Source: Deltaproteobacteria bacterium
GTDB taxonomy: Bacteria; Desulfobacterota; Desulfarculia; JACQYL01
Reading direction: 5' to 3'
NCBI GenBank assembly: GCA_016208165.1
Contig: JACQYL010000123.1
Span: forward strand, 1 to 64,000
Length of the DNA stretch: 64,000 nucleotides
Each line of letters opens with the position of its first letter. The first letter of the stretch is position 1. The translations under genes were made by a program, and so were the position numbers. Below, one piece after another: positions 8,765 to 18,056 of the stretch. A model generated the notes under the pieces. The model had not been told where the DNA came from, searched no databases, and saw nothing but the letters and a program-made list of their open reading frames with translations.

Positions 8765-9655
8765 ATGGATCTGAAGGCGTATTTAGAGGCCCGCCGGAAG
8801 CGGATTAACGAGACCCTAGAAGCGCTCCTGCCTCCAGTGGATACTTTGCAGAAGACCGTGGTTGAGGCCATGCGGTACAGTCTTTTGGCCGGCGGGAAAA
8901 GGATCCGCCCTGTCCTTTGTCTGGCGGGCGCCGAGGCAGTAGGCGGAGACTTCGACGGCATTCTGAACTTCGCGTGCGCCATAGAAATGATCCATGCCTA
9001 TTCCCTGATTCACGATGACCTTCCGGCCATGGATGACGACGATTTCCGTCGGGGCCAACCGACGAATCACAAAAAATTTGGAGAGGCCGCAGCCATTTTA
9101 GCGGGTGACGGTTTGCTTACGGAAGCCTTCGCAGTGATGACCCGGCGTTTCTTATATCCGGGTGTGGATCCCTGGAATCTGCTCGAGGCTACTCAGCTCC
9201 TGGCACAGGAAGCAGGATTCCGTGGAATGGTCGGCGGGCAGGTCGTGGACATGGAGGCTGAGGACACGCAGCCATCTTTGGAACTGGTCGACTTTATGCA
9301 CGCCGCCAAAACAGCGGCTCTGATACGGGCCTCGGTCGCCGGCGGGGCGATCCTTGCCGGCGGGGACCGGGCTTCGGTATCCGCTCTATCCGAATATGGC
9401 CGGTACCTCGGATTGGCGTTTCAAATTCGGGACGATCTGCTGGATGTTTTGGGAGACAGCCGTGAGCTGGGAAAGCCCGTGGGGAGCGACGAACAAAGGA
9501 AGAAGGCCACGTATCCCGCTGTCCTGGGCATAGAGGAGTCACAGAGACGGGAACGCCGGACGGTGGAACTGGCGTTAAACGCTCTGTCCGAAATGGACGC
9601 CAGGTCGGACCCTTTGCGGGCCATCGCTGAGTACCTGTTGACCCGGAATAAGTAG
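8765..9655 (+). CDS. ispA: Polyprenyl (geranyl/farnesyl) diphosphate synthase
   Basis: A 296-residue trans-prenyltransferase that condenses isopentenyl diphosphate with allylic diphosphates for quinone and undecaprenol synthesis. Both aspartate-rich motifs are intact: DDLPAMDDDD (first, about residues 83-92) and DDLLD (second, about 222-226), with GGKRIRP near the N-terminus. The short-chain class is inferred from length and the DDxxxxD first motif. ATG 8765 is used; a longer frame from 8726 lies inside xseB. A strong intrinsic terminator lies 16 bases after the stop. Confidence 0.93.
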   Translation: MDLKAYLEARRKRINETLEALLPPVDTLQKTVVEAMRYSLLAGGKRIRPVLCLAGAEAVGGDFDGILNFACAIEMIHAYSLIHDDLPAMDDDDFRRGQPTNHKKFGEAAAILAGDGLLTEAFAVMTRRFLYPGVDPWNLLEATQLLAQEAGFRGMVGGQVVDMEAEDTQPSLELVDFMHAAKTAALIRASVAGGAILAGGDRASVSALSEYGRYLGLAFQIRDDLLDVLGDSRELGKPVGSDEQRKKATYPAVLGIEESQRRERRTVELALNALSEMDARSDPLRAIAEYLLTRNK

Positions 9656-9670
9656 TCGGATCGGTCTATT

Positions 9671-9701
9671 CCCTTTGGTAGCGACTTCCAAAGGGTTTTT
9701 T
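9671..9701 (+). terminator. Intrinsic terminator after ispA
   Basis: CCCTTTGG (9671-9678) pairs with CCAAAGGG (9688-9695) over a 9-base loop, followed at once by six T. This ends the xseA-to-ispA transcript, so dxs needs its own promoter, although the genes are often co-transcribed elsewhere. Confidence 0.9.
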
Positions 9702-9750
9702 GCGTTTTTTGTTCCCGGGAAATAGCCGTGATGGCCGTGTTACCTCAAGA

Positions 9751-9769
9751 GTTGTCCATTTAAGACAAC
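9751..9769. repeat. Inverted repeat upstream of dxs
   Basis: GTTGTC (9751-9756) and GACAAC (9764-9769) form a 6-base inverted repeat around CATTTAA, about 75 bases before the dxs start. It could be an operator or a leader hairpin; no matching regulator is visible nearby. Confidence 0.35.
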
Positions 9770-9842
9770 GGAGTGATTCCGCTTTTTTCCGAAATTTGCC
9801 CATCGGAAGTTGGTGAACGGCGAGTAGAAGGACGGGTGATTC

Positions 9843-11738
9843 ATGCACATTCTCGACCGACTGAGGTCTCCGGACGACCTGAAACAGTTGGAACTTTCCG
9901 AGCTGCAAGATCTTTGCGGAGAACTCCGGGAGTTTATCGTGGACTCGGTTTCCAAAACAGGGGGGCACCTTGCCCCGAATCTGGGAACCATCGAGTTGGC
10001 TGTAGCGATTCACTACGTATTTAACTCCCCCACGGACAAAATCATCTGGGATGTGGGCCACCAAGCGTACGCCCACAAGATCCTCACGAGTCGAAAAGAC
10101 AGGTTTCACACACTTCGACAATATGGGGGGATCAGTGGTTTTCCCCGCAGAGAAGAGAGTCCCTACGATGCATTTAACACGGGACACAGCAGCACTTCCA
10201 TCTCTGCCGGGCTCGGCATTGCCGTGGCGAAGGATTTCAAGAAAGAACTCGGCAAGGTTGTCGCGGTCATTGGCGACGGGGCAATGACGGCGGGACTGGC
10301 CTTCGAAGGGCTCAATAACGCGGGACATCTGGACAAGAACCTGATCGTTATCTTGAATGATAACGAAATGTCCATCTCCCCCAATGTGGGTGCGCTCTCC
10401 GCGTTCCTGAGTCATAGCCTTACCAGTAAGCGATACGTAAGGTTCAAGAAGGAAATGGGCAATATCCTCAAGACCATGCGCGGAATCGGTGAAAACATCA
10501 TTACTCTGGTGAAAAAGACGGAGGAATCCTTCAAGAGCTTTTTCACGCCGGGCATGTTGTTCGAGGCGCTCCAGTTCGACTACGTGGGACCGATTCAGGG
10601 ACATCGGTTGGATAAACTGATACCGTCGCTTCAAAAGGTGAGCGAGCTGGAAGGTCCTATTCTCATGCACGTTTTGACCACCAAGGGAAAGGGATACGAG
10701 CCCGCCGAATGCGATCCGACTCGATTTCACGGAGTGGGCTGTTTTGACGTGAACAGCGGAAAAAGTTCGTCGAAATCGACGAAATGCAAGGACTATACAT
10801 CCGTGTTTGGTGAAACCATAACGAAGCTCGCCGAAAAGGACAAACGGATCTTTGCAATCACGGCCGCCATGCCCGAGGGCACCGGGCTGTCGTTGTTTGC
10901 GGAACGAATTCCCGAGCGTTTTTACGATGTGGGCATAGCCGAGCAACACGCGGTTACCTTCGCCGCCGGTCTGGCCACCGAAGGGCTGATACCGGTGGTG
11001 TCGATCTACTCCACCTTCATGCAGAGAGCTTACGATCAGGTCATCCATGACGTGTGCATTCCCGGGTTACATGTGGTATTTGCTATGGACCGGGGCGGCT
11101 TGGTGGGCCAGGACGGCGCCACTCATCAGGGAGGTTTCGACCTGAGTTTTATGCGATCGGTGCCGAACATGGTGGTCATGGCGCCTGCAGACGAGGATGA
11201 ACTCCGGCGGATGTTGTTAACGGCGATCCGGCACAACGGCCCTGCCTCCCTTCGGTACCCCCGCGGAGCAGGAGAAGGCTTGTTGCTGGGAGATGAAATT
11301 TCGCCCGTGGAAATCGGACGTGCAAAAGTTCTGCGAGAACCTGGAGAGATCCTGATCATCGCCATAGGCAACCGCGTGTACCCTTCGGTCCGGGCGGCGG
11401 AGAAGGCGGAAGAACTGGGGGTCAGGGTAGGGGTAGTGAACGCGCGTTTTGCCAAGCCGCTGGACCGGGAAACCATTCTGCAAGCCGTGGACAAGGCCCG
11501 ATCGATTATAACCGTTGAAGAGAACGCGCTTCAAGGGGGCTTCGGCAGCGCAGTGCTCGAACTGCTTTCAGATCAAGGGGTTTTCAAGCCTTTCAAACGT
11601 CTGGGCCTGCCCGACAGATTCATTGAACACGGCACACCTGAGGAGCAGCGTCGGCATGTGGGCATTGATGAAGAAGGCATCCTGAAAACCATAATGGAGA
11701 TGTCGGGGATGCCCCATGGTAAAACTGAGGGCGGATGA
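9843..11738 (+). CDS. dxs: 1-deoxy-D-xylulose-5-phosphate synthase
   Basis: A 631-residue thiamine diphosphate enzyme that joins pyruvate and glyceraldehyde 3-phosphate in the first step of the MEP isoprenoid pathway. Visible signatures: SVSKTGGHLAPNLG near residue 40, the ThDP motif starting GDGAMTAGLAFE and ending at ILNDNEMSIS, and the transketolase C-half motifs GIAEQHAVTFAAGLA and YSTFMQRAYDQ. Full length. Its substrate pathway links to ispA just upstream. The last 23 bases overlap tlyA. Confidence 0.97.
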   Translation: MHILDRLRSPDDLKQLELSELQDLCGELREFIVDSVSKTGGHLAPNLGTIELAVAIHYVFNSPTDKIIWDVGHQAYAHKILTSRKDRFHTLRQYGGISGFPRREESPYDAFNTGHSSTSISAGLGIAVAKDFKKELGKVVAVIGDGAMTAGLAFEGLNNAGHLDKNLIVILNDNEMSISPNVGALSAFLSHSLTSKRYVRFKKEMGNILKTMRGIGENIITLVKKTEESFKSFFTPGMLFEALQFDYVGPIQGHRLDKLIPSLQKVSELEGPILMHVLTTKGKGYEPAECDPTRFHGVGCFDVNSGKSSSKSTKCKDYTSVFGETITKLAEKDKRIFAITAAMPEGTGLSLFAERIPERFYDVGIAEQHAVTFAAGLATEGLIPVVSIYSTFMQRAYDQVIHDVCIPGLHVVFAMDRGGLVGQDGATHQGGFDLSFMRSVPNMVVMAPADEDELRRMLLTAIRHNGPASLRYPRGAGEGLLLGDEISPVEIGRAKVLREPGEILIIAIGNRVYPSVRAAEKAEELGVRVGVVNARFAKPLDRETILQAVDKARSIITVEENALQGGFGSAVLELLSDQGVFKPFKRLGLPDRFIEHGTPEEQRRHVGIDEEGILKTIMEMSGMPHGKTEGG

Positions 11739-12462
11739 ACGGTTGGTCCGGGAGGGACTCGCGGCGACCAGGAGTAAGGCCCAGGCCCTGATACTGAGCG
11801 GTTCCGTATATGCCGGCGGGGAGTTGGTGTCCAAGGCGGGAACGCGGATCGAAGACACGGTTCGACTGGAAGTCAAGTCCAGGATACCCTCGTATGTAAG
11901 TCGTGGGGGGAACAAGCTCGAAGGCGCCATCCAATCGTTCGGAATATCCGTAGCCGGACTTGCGGCGCTGGACGTGGGGGCCTCCACCGGGGGGTTCACC
12001 GATTGCCTGCTCAAACACGGCGCCCGGAAGGTCTTCGCCGTGGACGTGGGTCACGGACAATTGGACTGGAGTTTGCGGAACGATCCGCGCGTGGTGGTGC
12101 TCGAGAAGACCAATGCCCGCAATTTAACCAAAAGCACTCTGGGAGAGTCTATAGCAATTGCGGTTATCGATGCATCCTTTATTTCCCTTACTCTCCTGAT
12201 TCCGCCGGTGCTGAACGTCCTCGAACCCCGGGGGCTGGTAGTGGCGTTGATCAAACCCCAGTTCGAAGTGGGCAGGGCGGAAGTGGGTAAAGGAGGCGTG
12301 GTCAAAGATCCGGAAAAACACCTGCGCGTATGCCGAAAAATCGAGGAGTTTGTCCTCGAACTTGGATGTGAACCTGTAGGCGTGATCGAATCCCCTCTAC
12401 TGGGCCCCAAAGGCAACAAAGAGTTTTTTATCGCCTTTTATAAAGGAGTGAATCAGCCATGA
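11716..12462 (+). CDS. tlyA: TlyA family RNA methyltransferase with S4 domain
   Basis: A 248-residue protein of the TlyA/haemolysin A family, 2'-O-methyltransferases acting on rRNA. An N-terminal S4 RNA-binding domain (residues 1-60, RADERLVREGLAATRSKAQ) is followed by a FtsJ-like Rossmann domain with the SAM loop LDVGASTGGFTD near residue 80 and a VALIKPQFE segment near 180 that contains the catalytic lysine. It overlaps dxs by 23 bases, and its stop overlaps the next start (ATGA), so the three are likely one operon. Confidence 0.92.
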   Translation: MVKLRADERLVREGLAATRSKAQALILSGSVYAGGELVSKAGTRIEDTVRLEVKSRIPSYVSRGGNKLEGAIQSFGISVAGLAALDVGASTGGFTDCLLKHGARKVFAVDVGHGQLDWSLRNDPRVVVLEKTNARNLTKSTLGESIAIAVIDASFISLTLLIPPVLNVLEPRGLVVALIKPQFEVGRAEVGKGGVVKDPEKHLRVCRKIEEFVLELGCEPVGVIESPLLGPKGNKEFFIAFYKGVNQP

Positions 12463-13646
12463 CACTTTCCAACAGAATTCAAAAAATCAAACCATCTCCT
12501 ACTCTGGCCGTGGATGCGAAAGCGAAAGCGATGAAAGCCCAAGGGGTGGACCTGGTCAGTTTCGGCGCCGGTGAACCGGATTTCGACACCCCCGACAACA
12601 TCAAAGAGGCTGCGATCAAAGCCATACGGGACGGCTTCACCCGCTACACGGCGGCGGGAGGCACCGATGAACTGAAAGACGCCATAATCGAGAAGTTCAA
12701 GAATGACAATGGGCTCGACTACGCCAGGAACCAGGTGGTAGTCAACTGCGGCGGGAAACACTCGTTTTACAATTTGGCTCAGGTCTTGTTCGGAGAGGGT
12801 GACGACGTCATTATCCCTGCGCCTTATTGGGTTTCCTATCCTCCCATGACCATCCTGGCGGACGCCAATCCCGTGACCGTGGAAACCACCGCGGAAGAAG
12901 GATTCAAACTTTCGGCGGATCGGCTTCGGGAGGTGCTGACGCCGGCCACAAAAGCTCTGGTGCTCAACAGTCCGTCCAACCCTACCGGTGCGGTGTATAC
13001 CCCGGAGGAGCTGGAAGCGATCGCGGAAGTGGCCGTCGAGAAGGACTTCTACCTGATTACCGACGACATGTACGAACGGATTCTGTTCGACGGTGCGGTG
13101 TTCAAAAGCGTTGCTTCTTTTAGTCCCGAGGTGAAGGCCAGGACCCTCGTGCTCAACGGCGTGTCCAAAACGTATTCCATGACCGGCTGGCGCATCGGCT
13201 ATATGGCCGGACCCGCAGAAATCATCTCCGCTGTAACAAAGATACAGAGTCAGAGCACCTCGAATCCCAACTCGATCGCCCAGAAGGCGGCGGTGGAGGC
13301 GCTTCGTGGTCCCCAGGATTTCGTAAAAATGATGACCGAGGCATTTCAGAAAAGGAAAGATTACATAGTCGAGCGACTCAACGCCATAGACGGGATCTCC
13401 TGTTTTGATCCCAGGGGCGCGTTCTACGTGTTCCCGAACGTTTCCGAATATTACGGTAGAACCCTTCGGGGCCGGTCCGTCCAGGATTCCAATTCCTTCA
13501 CCGACTTTCTTTTGGAGGAGGCGAAGGTGGCCGTAGTGCCGGGCATTGGATTTGGGTCGGACGAATTCGTCCGGCTATCTTTCGCCACCTCTATGGACCA
13601 GATTCGCGAGGGTTTGAATCGAATAGAAAAGGCTCTGGCGGAATAG
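12459..13646 (+). CDS. Pyridoxal phosphate aminotransferase, aspartate aminotransferase type (class I)
   Basis: A 395-residue fold-type I transaminase. The PLP lysine is in VSKTYSMTGWRIGY near residue 234, the NSPSNPTGAVY motif near 170 carries the substrate-binding Asn and Pro, and RLSFATS near the end supplies the carboxylate-binding Arg. This pattern is the subgroup Ib AspC seen in thermophiles and deltaproteobacteria; aspartate:2-oxoglutarate transamination is likely, with possible prephenate activity in the family. It overlaps tlyA by 4 bases. Confidence 0.92.
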   Translation: MTLSNRIQKIKPSPTLAVDAKAKAMKAQGVDLVSFGAGEPDFDTPDNIKEAAIKAIRDGFTRYTAAGGTDELKDAIIEKFKNDNGLDYARNQVVVNCGGKHSFYNLAQVLFGEGDDVIIPAPYWVSYPPMTILADANPVTVETTAEEGFKLSADRLREVLTPATKALVLNSPSNPTGAVYTPEELEAIAEVAVEKDFYLITDDMYERILFDGAVFKSVASFSPEVKARTLVLNGVSKTYSMTGWRIGYMAGPAEIISAVTKIQSQSTSNPNSIAQKAAVEALRGPQDFVKMMTEAFQKRKDYIVERLNAIDGISCFDPRGAFYVFPNVSEYYGRTLRGRSVQDSNSFTDFLLEEAKVAVVPGIGFGSDEFVRLSFATSMDQIREGLNRIEKALAE

Positions 13647-14028
13647 GGATAAGAAGCCGCCTTAAGGATAATGCACGTAAATTGCGGGAAGAGACACTCT
13701 GCTTTTCCTCCATGGGAAGCATCACCCGGAGCGGGCAAGGTCTCTTCCAGACATCCGGCTTTATGTCGGACGGTGTCCGGGAATCGAAGAAATATGGCGA
13801 GGATTTCTTTGGCCGTTTGCGGCGGTCAAGAAAACGTGCTCTGCCGGTCGGATTCAAAACTCACAGACGAATCCATGCGAATCCGAGAAGACCGGTGAGA
13901 GGTTGTCTTCCGAGATATCGCAACCCGATGAATATGGAAATAGAGACAAAAAAGGCAGCCTCTTATTAAAAGGGTACCTTTTTGTCTCGTCGATCTAAAC
14001 AAAAGACGGCGGGCAAGCGTTCAAGAAC
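13647..14028. other. Convergent intergenic region
   Basis: Between the aminotransferase (plus) and HU (minus) genes. Overlapping short open frames on both strands show no family features. The only structured element is the long inverted repeat at 13943-13988, described separately. Confidence 0.5.
13943..13988. terminator. Probable bidirectional terminator between convergent genes
   Basis: GAGACAAAAAAGG (13943-13955) pairs with CCTTTTTGTCTC (13977-13988) with one bulged base, so both strands show a stem ending in a T-rich arm. Its place between the aminotransferase and HU genes fits termination from both sides. Confidence 0.65.
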
Positions 14029-14301
14029 CTACTTCACAACGTCTTTTAACCTGTTTCCAGGTTTGAACTTGGGCACGTTGGCGGCAGGGATCTTGATCTC
14101 TTCTTTGGTCTGAGGATTTCGGCCTGTTCTGGCAGCCCTTTTCGCAACCGAAAACGTCCCAAACCCCACCAGCGTGACCTTGTCACCATCTTTCAGTGCG
14201 CCCTCGATCGCACCGAGCATTCCGTCCAGAGCCTTTCCCGCAACGGCTTTGGAGACGCCCGCTGCGTCGGCCATTTCCGCGATGATGTCCGCTTTGTTCA
14301 T
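14029..14301 (-). CDS. HU family DNA-binding protein
   Basis: A 90-residue histone-like protein that bends DNA as a dimer and compacts the nucleoid. MNKADIIAEMADAAG at the N-terminus, the VGFGTFSVAKRAARTGRNP beta-arm entry and the IKIPAANVPKFKPG arm are all present, matching HU at full length. The start has a run of G about 10 bases upstream. A weak promoter can be placed at 14365-14394 (TTTACA-18-CATAGT, leftward). Confidence 0.96.
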   Translation of the reverse strand: MNKADIIAEMADAAGVSKAVAGKALDGMLGAIEGALKDGDKVTLVGFGTFSVAKRAARTGRNPQTKEEIKIPAANVPKFKPGNRLKDVVK

Positions 14302-14692
14302 ACTCTTTACCCCCCCTTTTTTGCTTCAACGAAAGGCTTCCCGTTCCCTGTTGAACTAGGGAGTACTATGCCATAGCGCCTTTTCGGTTGTAAAGAAGAA
14401 AATACCGCTGTTTGCCGCTTCTTCAAAGGATTTGACGTTTGAGAGTGCATCATGGATTCAAACCCGAGGTTCATGTATCTCGATCGAGAGCCCTGTCGTG
14501 ATTTTTTGGATTCGGGCTCGCCGGCAAACGGGGGAGCGAAGGAAGACTTGATCGTCAGTGAGGGGTGCGTTATAAGCCGAGGCTGCGCCATTCGAGGAAA
14601 CGGGCCGTCTTCGTCCGAGTATTCGCGATCCGCCGAAACGCCTCTTCCGGAAAATGGATGTCCGATTCAGTGCTGCCTGCCGGGATTCCCTA
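14302..14692. other. Divergent intergenic region between HU and the helicase
   Basis: Holds the HU leader and the weak leftward promoter TTTACA-18-CATAGT (14394 down to 14365). For the helicase no strong -10/-35 pair is evident. The open frames crossing it (14307-14591 minus, 14452-14706 plus) show no recognisable domain. Confidence 0.45.
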
Positions 14693-17593
14693 ATGAATAC
14701 ATGTGAGCATTTCCTGACGCACCTAAAGCGTTCCCACGAGTTTGGGCCGAGTCTGGTGTATCACAAAGAGATCCCGAAACGGGCCGCCCAATACGCACCG
14801 CCGTCGACTCCATTGCCTCCCCCGTTACTCCGGTTGCTGCGCCAAATGAACATCGAACGCCTGTATACCCACCAGGCAGAGGCTTTGGAACGCGTGCGCA
14901 AGGGGCAGAATGTGGTTGTGGCTACTCCCACTTCGAGTGGCAAAACGCTGGTCTACACCCTGCCGTTTCTCGAGAAGATCTATACGGAGCCGGAGCCGGT
15001 CTCGGCTCTGTTCGTGTTTCCGTTGAAAGCCCTGGAACAGGACCAACAAAGGATTCTTCAACAGGCGAAACGGTTGCTGGAGCCGGACATGGTTGTCCGC
15101 TCCGCCGTCTACGATGGGGATACCAGTCCCAACGATCGGAAGCAAATCCGGTCCGATCCACCGCATGTGTTGATTACCAATCCCGACATGCTGCATATGG
15201 GTATCCTGGCCTCCCATGCCTCATGGGAGACCTTCTTTCGGCGCCTCGCATACGTGGTCGTCGACGAACTGCACACGTATCGGGGCATTTTCGGTTCACA
15301 CATGGCCCAGATTCTCCGCAGACTGCAAAGAATCACGGCCTTTTACGGTTCCGATCCGCGCTATATATTTTCATCCGCTACCATCTTGAATCCCGAAGAG
15401 TTTTCGGAACGGCTTACGGGCAAAAGGTTCAGCGTCGTTCGTCAGAGCGGCGCACCCCAGGGAGGCCGCCACTTCCTGTTCCTAAATCCAGAGACGGTCG
15501 GTCCGGCGCATTTCTCCGCCCGTTTGTTTATCCATTGCCTTCGCGAGGGACTGAAGAGCATCGTATTCACGCAATCGAGAAAGGTCACGGAGCTGATTCA
15601 CGTATGGGTGAAACAGATGGCGCCCGAGTATACGCGGCTGGTGAGTTCTTATCGCGCGGGCTTCCTGCCCGAGGAAAGGCGATCCATCGAACGGGATCTG
15701 GCCAGGGGCGCCCTGATGGGAGTCATTTCCACCAGCGCTCTGGAGATGGGTATCGATATCGGCGGATTGGACGTATGCATCCTTGTGGGCTATCCGGGAA
15801 CGGTGATGGCCACATGGCAACGCGGGGGGCGCGTAGGACGCGAAGAACGGGACTCGATTGTAGCTCTGATCGCTCAGCCGAATGCTCTTGACCAGTATTT
15901 CATGCACAATCCCGAGGATTTCTTTGCCAGGCAGTACGAGCGAGCCATCGCGGACCCCGAGAACTCCGAGGTCGTCAAAGCTCATCTGCCCTGCGCTGCG
16001 GCGGAGCTCGAGCTGGATGGGGACGATCCGTTCTACCCGTCCGAGCGATATGCCCGGGAGTATCGAGAACTGGAAGAGAAGAGGATCCTCGGAAGAAATG
16101 AAAGCGGGAACTCGTGGTTCTCGATCCTCAGGAATCCTCACCGTCAGGTGAGCATTCGAAGTGTGGGGGAAACCTTTACGGTGATGCACGCGGAAACCCA
16201 GAAAGTGATCGGGCGCGTGGAGGGCTTGAGGGCGTTTCGGGAATGTCATCCGGGAGCAGTGTATCTCCACAGGGCCACTCAATACGAGATTCTGGCCATG
16301 GACTTCGAGCACTCGAACATCAAGGCCCGTGCGGTCGATGTCCCCTACTACACCCGGTGCGAATCGGAAAAGGAGACGGAGGTCCTCGAGATTCTCCGCA
16401 GTCGTCCCTGCGAAAACTTCCTGATCAAACAGGGACGCGTACGCGTAACGGAGCGCATCACCGGATATGAGAAGCGACGCATACGCGGCCAGGAGTTGCT
16501 GAGTCGTCACTTTCTGGAGTTGCCTGAACAGGTTTTCGAGACCGTTGGCGTCTGGATCGAGATAGACGATGTAATCAAGCATCGGATCGAGGACCTGGGG
16601 CTTCATTTCATGGGCGGCATTCACGCCATGGAACACGCGGCCATTGCCATGTTTCCCCTGCTGGCGTTGTGCGACCGAAACGACGTGGGGGGCATTTCGT
16701 ACACGTTTCATCCTCAAGTGGGTAAGAGCGCCGTGTTTCTCTATGACGGTTATCCGGGAGGCGTGGGATTGGTGGATCAGGGCTACGAGCTGATCGAGGA
16801 ATTGCTCGAGAAGACCCTGGTAATGGTATCGTCTTGTGAGTGTGAGGACGGATGCCCTTCATGCATCCATTCGCCCAAATGCGGCGCCGGAAACAAACCG
16901 TTGGACAAAGCTGCGTGTATTCTCTGCCTCGAGCTGCTGCTGAACCGAAAGAGCCTGGGAACGAGCGACGCACCATCTTCGGGCCCCCGATCGGACGAGC
17001 CTGGAGTGGATAAGGCTGAGACGAAACGACCCCTTAGGATCGCGTATCTGGATCTGGAAACCCGTCGTTCCGCAGAGGAGGTAGGGGGATGGCGGAACAA
17101 ACATCTCATGCGCGTAGCCGTTGTCGTACTATACGAGCAGCCCGAGAACCGCTTTCTTGAATTCTATGAGAACGATGTGGGGGACTTGATCAAGCGTCTG
17201 CCCGAATATGATCTGGTGGTTGGGTTCAATATCAAAGGTTTCGATTATGGAGTATTAAGCGCCTATACAAATACGGATTTTGGTCGCATATCCACCTTTG
17301 ACATATTGGAATACGCCAAAAACAAACTGGGGTTTCGTGTCTCATTGGATAACTTTGCGCGCCGGACGCTGGGGATCGGCAAAAGTGGGGACGGCTTGCA
17401 GGCGCTCGAGTGGTTCAATGCGGGAGAGATGGAAAAAGTCGTAGAATACTGCAGAAAGGATGTAGAGATTACCCGTGATCTTTTTCTGTTCGGTCTGGAG
17501 AAAGGTCATCTTTTGTTTGAGGATTTAAAAAAAGAGGTGAAGAAGCTTTCGGTTGATTGGAATCTGGATCGATTGTCCCGCGTACCGTTGTGA
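14693..17593 (+). CDS. Fused MrfA-like (YprA) helicase and MrfB-like (YprB) DEDD exonuclease
   Basis: A 966-residue chain. Residues about 60-430 form a superfamily 2 helicase: Walker A TPTSSGKT near 80, DELH Walker B near 190, and the motif VI-type QRGGRVGR near 380. Residues about 620-760 are the zinc-binding DUF1998/MZB region, with YDGYPGGVGL and the four-Cys cluster CECEDGCPSCIHSPKC near 715. These match MrfA. Residues about 780-940 then form an RNase H-like exonuclease with DLET, VGFNIKGFD and YCRKDVEIT, the four acidic DEDD residues, like MrfB. In Bacillus, MrfA and MrfB are separate proteins for repair of mitomycin-type lesions. ATG 14693 is preferred over 14654. An outward promoter lies 20 bases beyond the stop. 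Confidence 0.9.
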   Translation: MNTCEHFLTHLKRSHEFGPSLVYHKEIPKRAAQYAPPSTPLPPPLLRLLRQMNIERLYTHQAEALERVRKGQNVVVATPTSSGKTLVYTLPFLEKIYTEPEPVSALFVFPLKALEQDQQRILQQAKRLLEPDMVVRSAVYDGDTSPNDRKQIRSDPPHVLITNPDMLHMGILASHASWETFFRRLAYVVVDELHTYRGIFGSHMAQILRRLQRITAFYGSDPRYIFSSATILNPEEFSERLTGKRFSVVRQSGAPQGGRHFLFLNPETVGPAHFSARLFIHCLREGLKSIVFTQSRKVTELIHVWVKQMAPEYTRLVSSYRAGFLPEERRSIERDLARGALMGVISTSALEMGIDIGGLDVCILVGYPGTVMATWQRGGRVGREERDSIVALIAQPNALDQYFMHNPEDFFARQYERAIADPENSEVVKAHLPCAAAELELDGDDPFYPSERYAREYRELEEKRILGRNESGNSWFSILRNPHRQVSIRSVGETFTVMHAETQKVIGRVEGLRAFRECHPGAVYLHRATQYEILAMDFEHSNIKARAVDVPYYTRCESEKETEVLEILRSRPCENFLIKQGRVRVTERITGYEKRRIRGQELLSRHFLELPEQVFETVGVWIEIDDVIKHRIEDLGLHFMGGIHAMEHAAIAMFPLLALCDRNDVGGISYTFHPQVGKSAVFLYDGYPGGVGLVDQGYELIEELLEKTLVMVSSCECEDGCPSCIHSPKCGAGNKPLDKAACILCLELLLNRKSLGTSDAPSSGPRSDEPGVDKAETKRPLRIAYLDLETRRSAEEVGGWRNKHLMRVAVVVLYEQPENRFLEFYENDVGDLIKRLPEYDLVVGFNIKGFDYGVLSAYTNTDFGRISTFDILEYAKNKLGFRVSLDNFARRTLGIGKSGDGLQALEWFNAGEMEKVVEYCRKDVEITRDLFLFGLEKGHLLFEDLKKEVKKLSVDWNLDRLSRVPL

Positions 17594-17612
17594 CACAACC
17601 AGGGCATGCGAC

Positions 17613-17641
17613 TTGACATAGGCGGATCCTATATGTAATAT
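17613..17641 (+). promoter_or_regulatory. Sigma-70-type promoter, TTGACA-17-TAATAT
   Basis: TTGACA at 17613-17618, a 17-base spacer, then TAATAT at 17636-17641 (4/6). It would start a transcript near 17648 that covers the small frame at 17682 and stops at the hairpin near 18050. Confidence 0.6.
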
Positions 17642-17681
17642 AAAGATTAAGAGAGTGTAAAAAGAAGTCAGGTCTGGTCGG

Positions 17682-17945
17682 ATGGATATAAGCGAAATCG
17701 AAAAGTCAGTACCGGAAGTAGGAGCGGGGCGCGGATCCCCCATGCTGAAGGGGAACGTGGACAGAGGCATGGTGGGCATCGAGTCTAAGCCGGAGGAGAG
17801 GCTGATGCGGGCCGGCGGGGGAGAGAGCGGTCGTACCGGAAGCAGGAGCCGATCCGGAAAGACGACCGAATCGCCTGTGAGCCCAAGGCTTTCAGAGGTT
17901 CCGGAATTGACTCACTTGGGGCGTGGAATCGACATCTTTGCTTAG
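17682..17945 (+). CDS. Small Gly/Arg/Ser-rich protein, unrecognised
   Basis: An 87-residue open frame (starts MDISEIEKSVPEV, ends LGRGIDIFA). The middle is low-complexity and charged, with no membrane segment and no motif I recognise. Support comes from context: a good promoter 41 bases upstream and an intrinsic terminator about 90 bases downstream make a compact transcription unit. The ribosome binding site is poor, so the transcript could instead be a non-coding RNA with a chance frame. Confidence 0.35.
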   Translation: MDISEIEKSVPEVGAGRGSPMLKGNVDRGMVGIESKPEERLMRAGGGESGRTGSRSRSGKTTESPVSPRLSEVPELTHLGRGIDIFA

Positions 17946-18034
17946 CCTTCGTATTTCATAGTCCTACGTGCTGAAATCAGAATCACGGAGCCGTCTGTCA
18001 TCGAGCGAGAAGGGGCGGTTCATTTCGATTATTA

Positions 18035-18056
18035 GGCGCCGAGTTCCGGCGCTTTT
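18035..18056 (+). terminator. Intrinsic terminator
   Basis: GCGCC (18036-18040) pairs with GGCGC (18048-18052) around GAGTTCC, extended by one G-T pair, followed by TTTT. It would end the rightward transcript from 17648. It directly abuts the stop codon of the leftward GGDEF gene. Confidence 0.7.

Noticed and set aside
9666-11048. 460-codon minus-strand frame opposite dxs
   Set aside because: It is the mirror of a clear full-length dxs gene and shows no domain.
13682-13969. 95-codon plus-strand frame after the aminotransferase
   Set aside because: No ribosome binding site, and it runs into the terminator repeat.
15482-16717. 411-codon minus-strand frame opposite the helicase fusion
   Set aside because: No recognisable domain; the plus strand is clearly coding.
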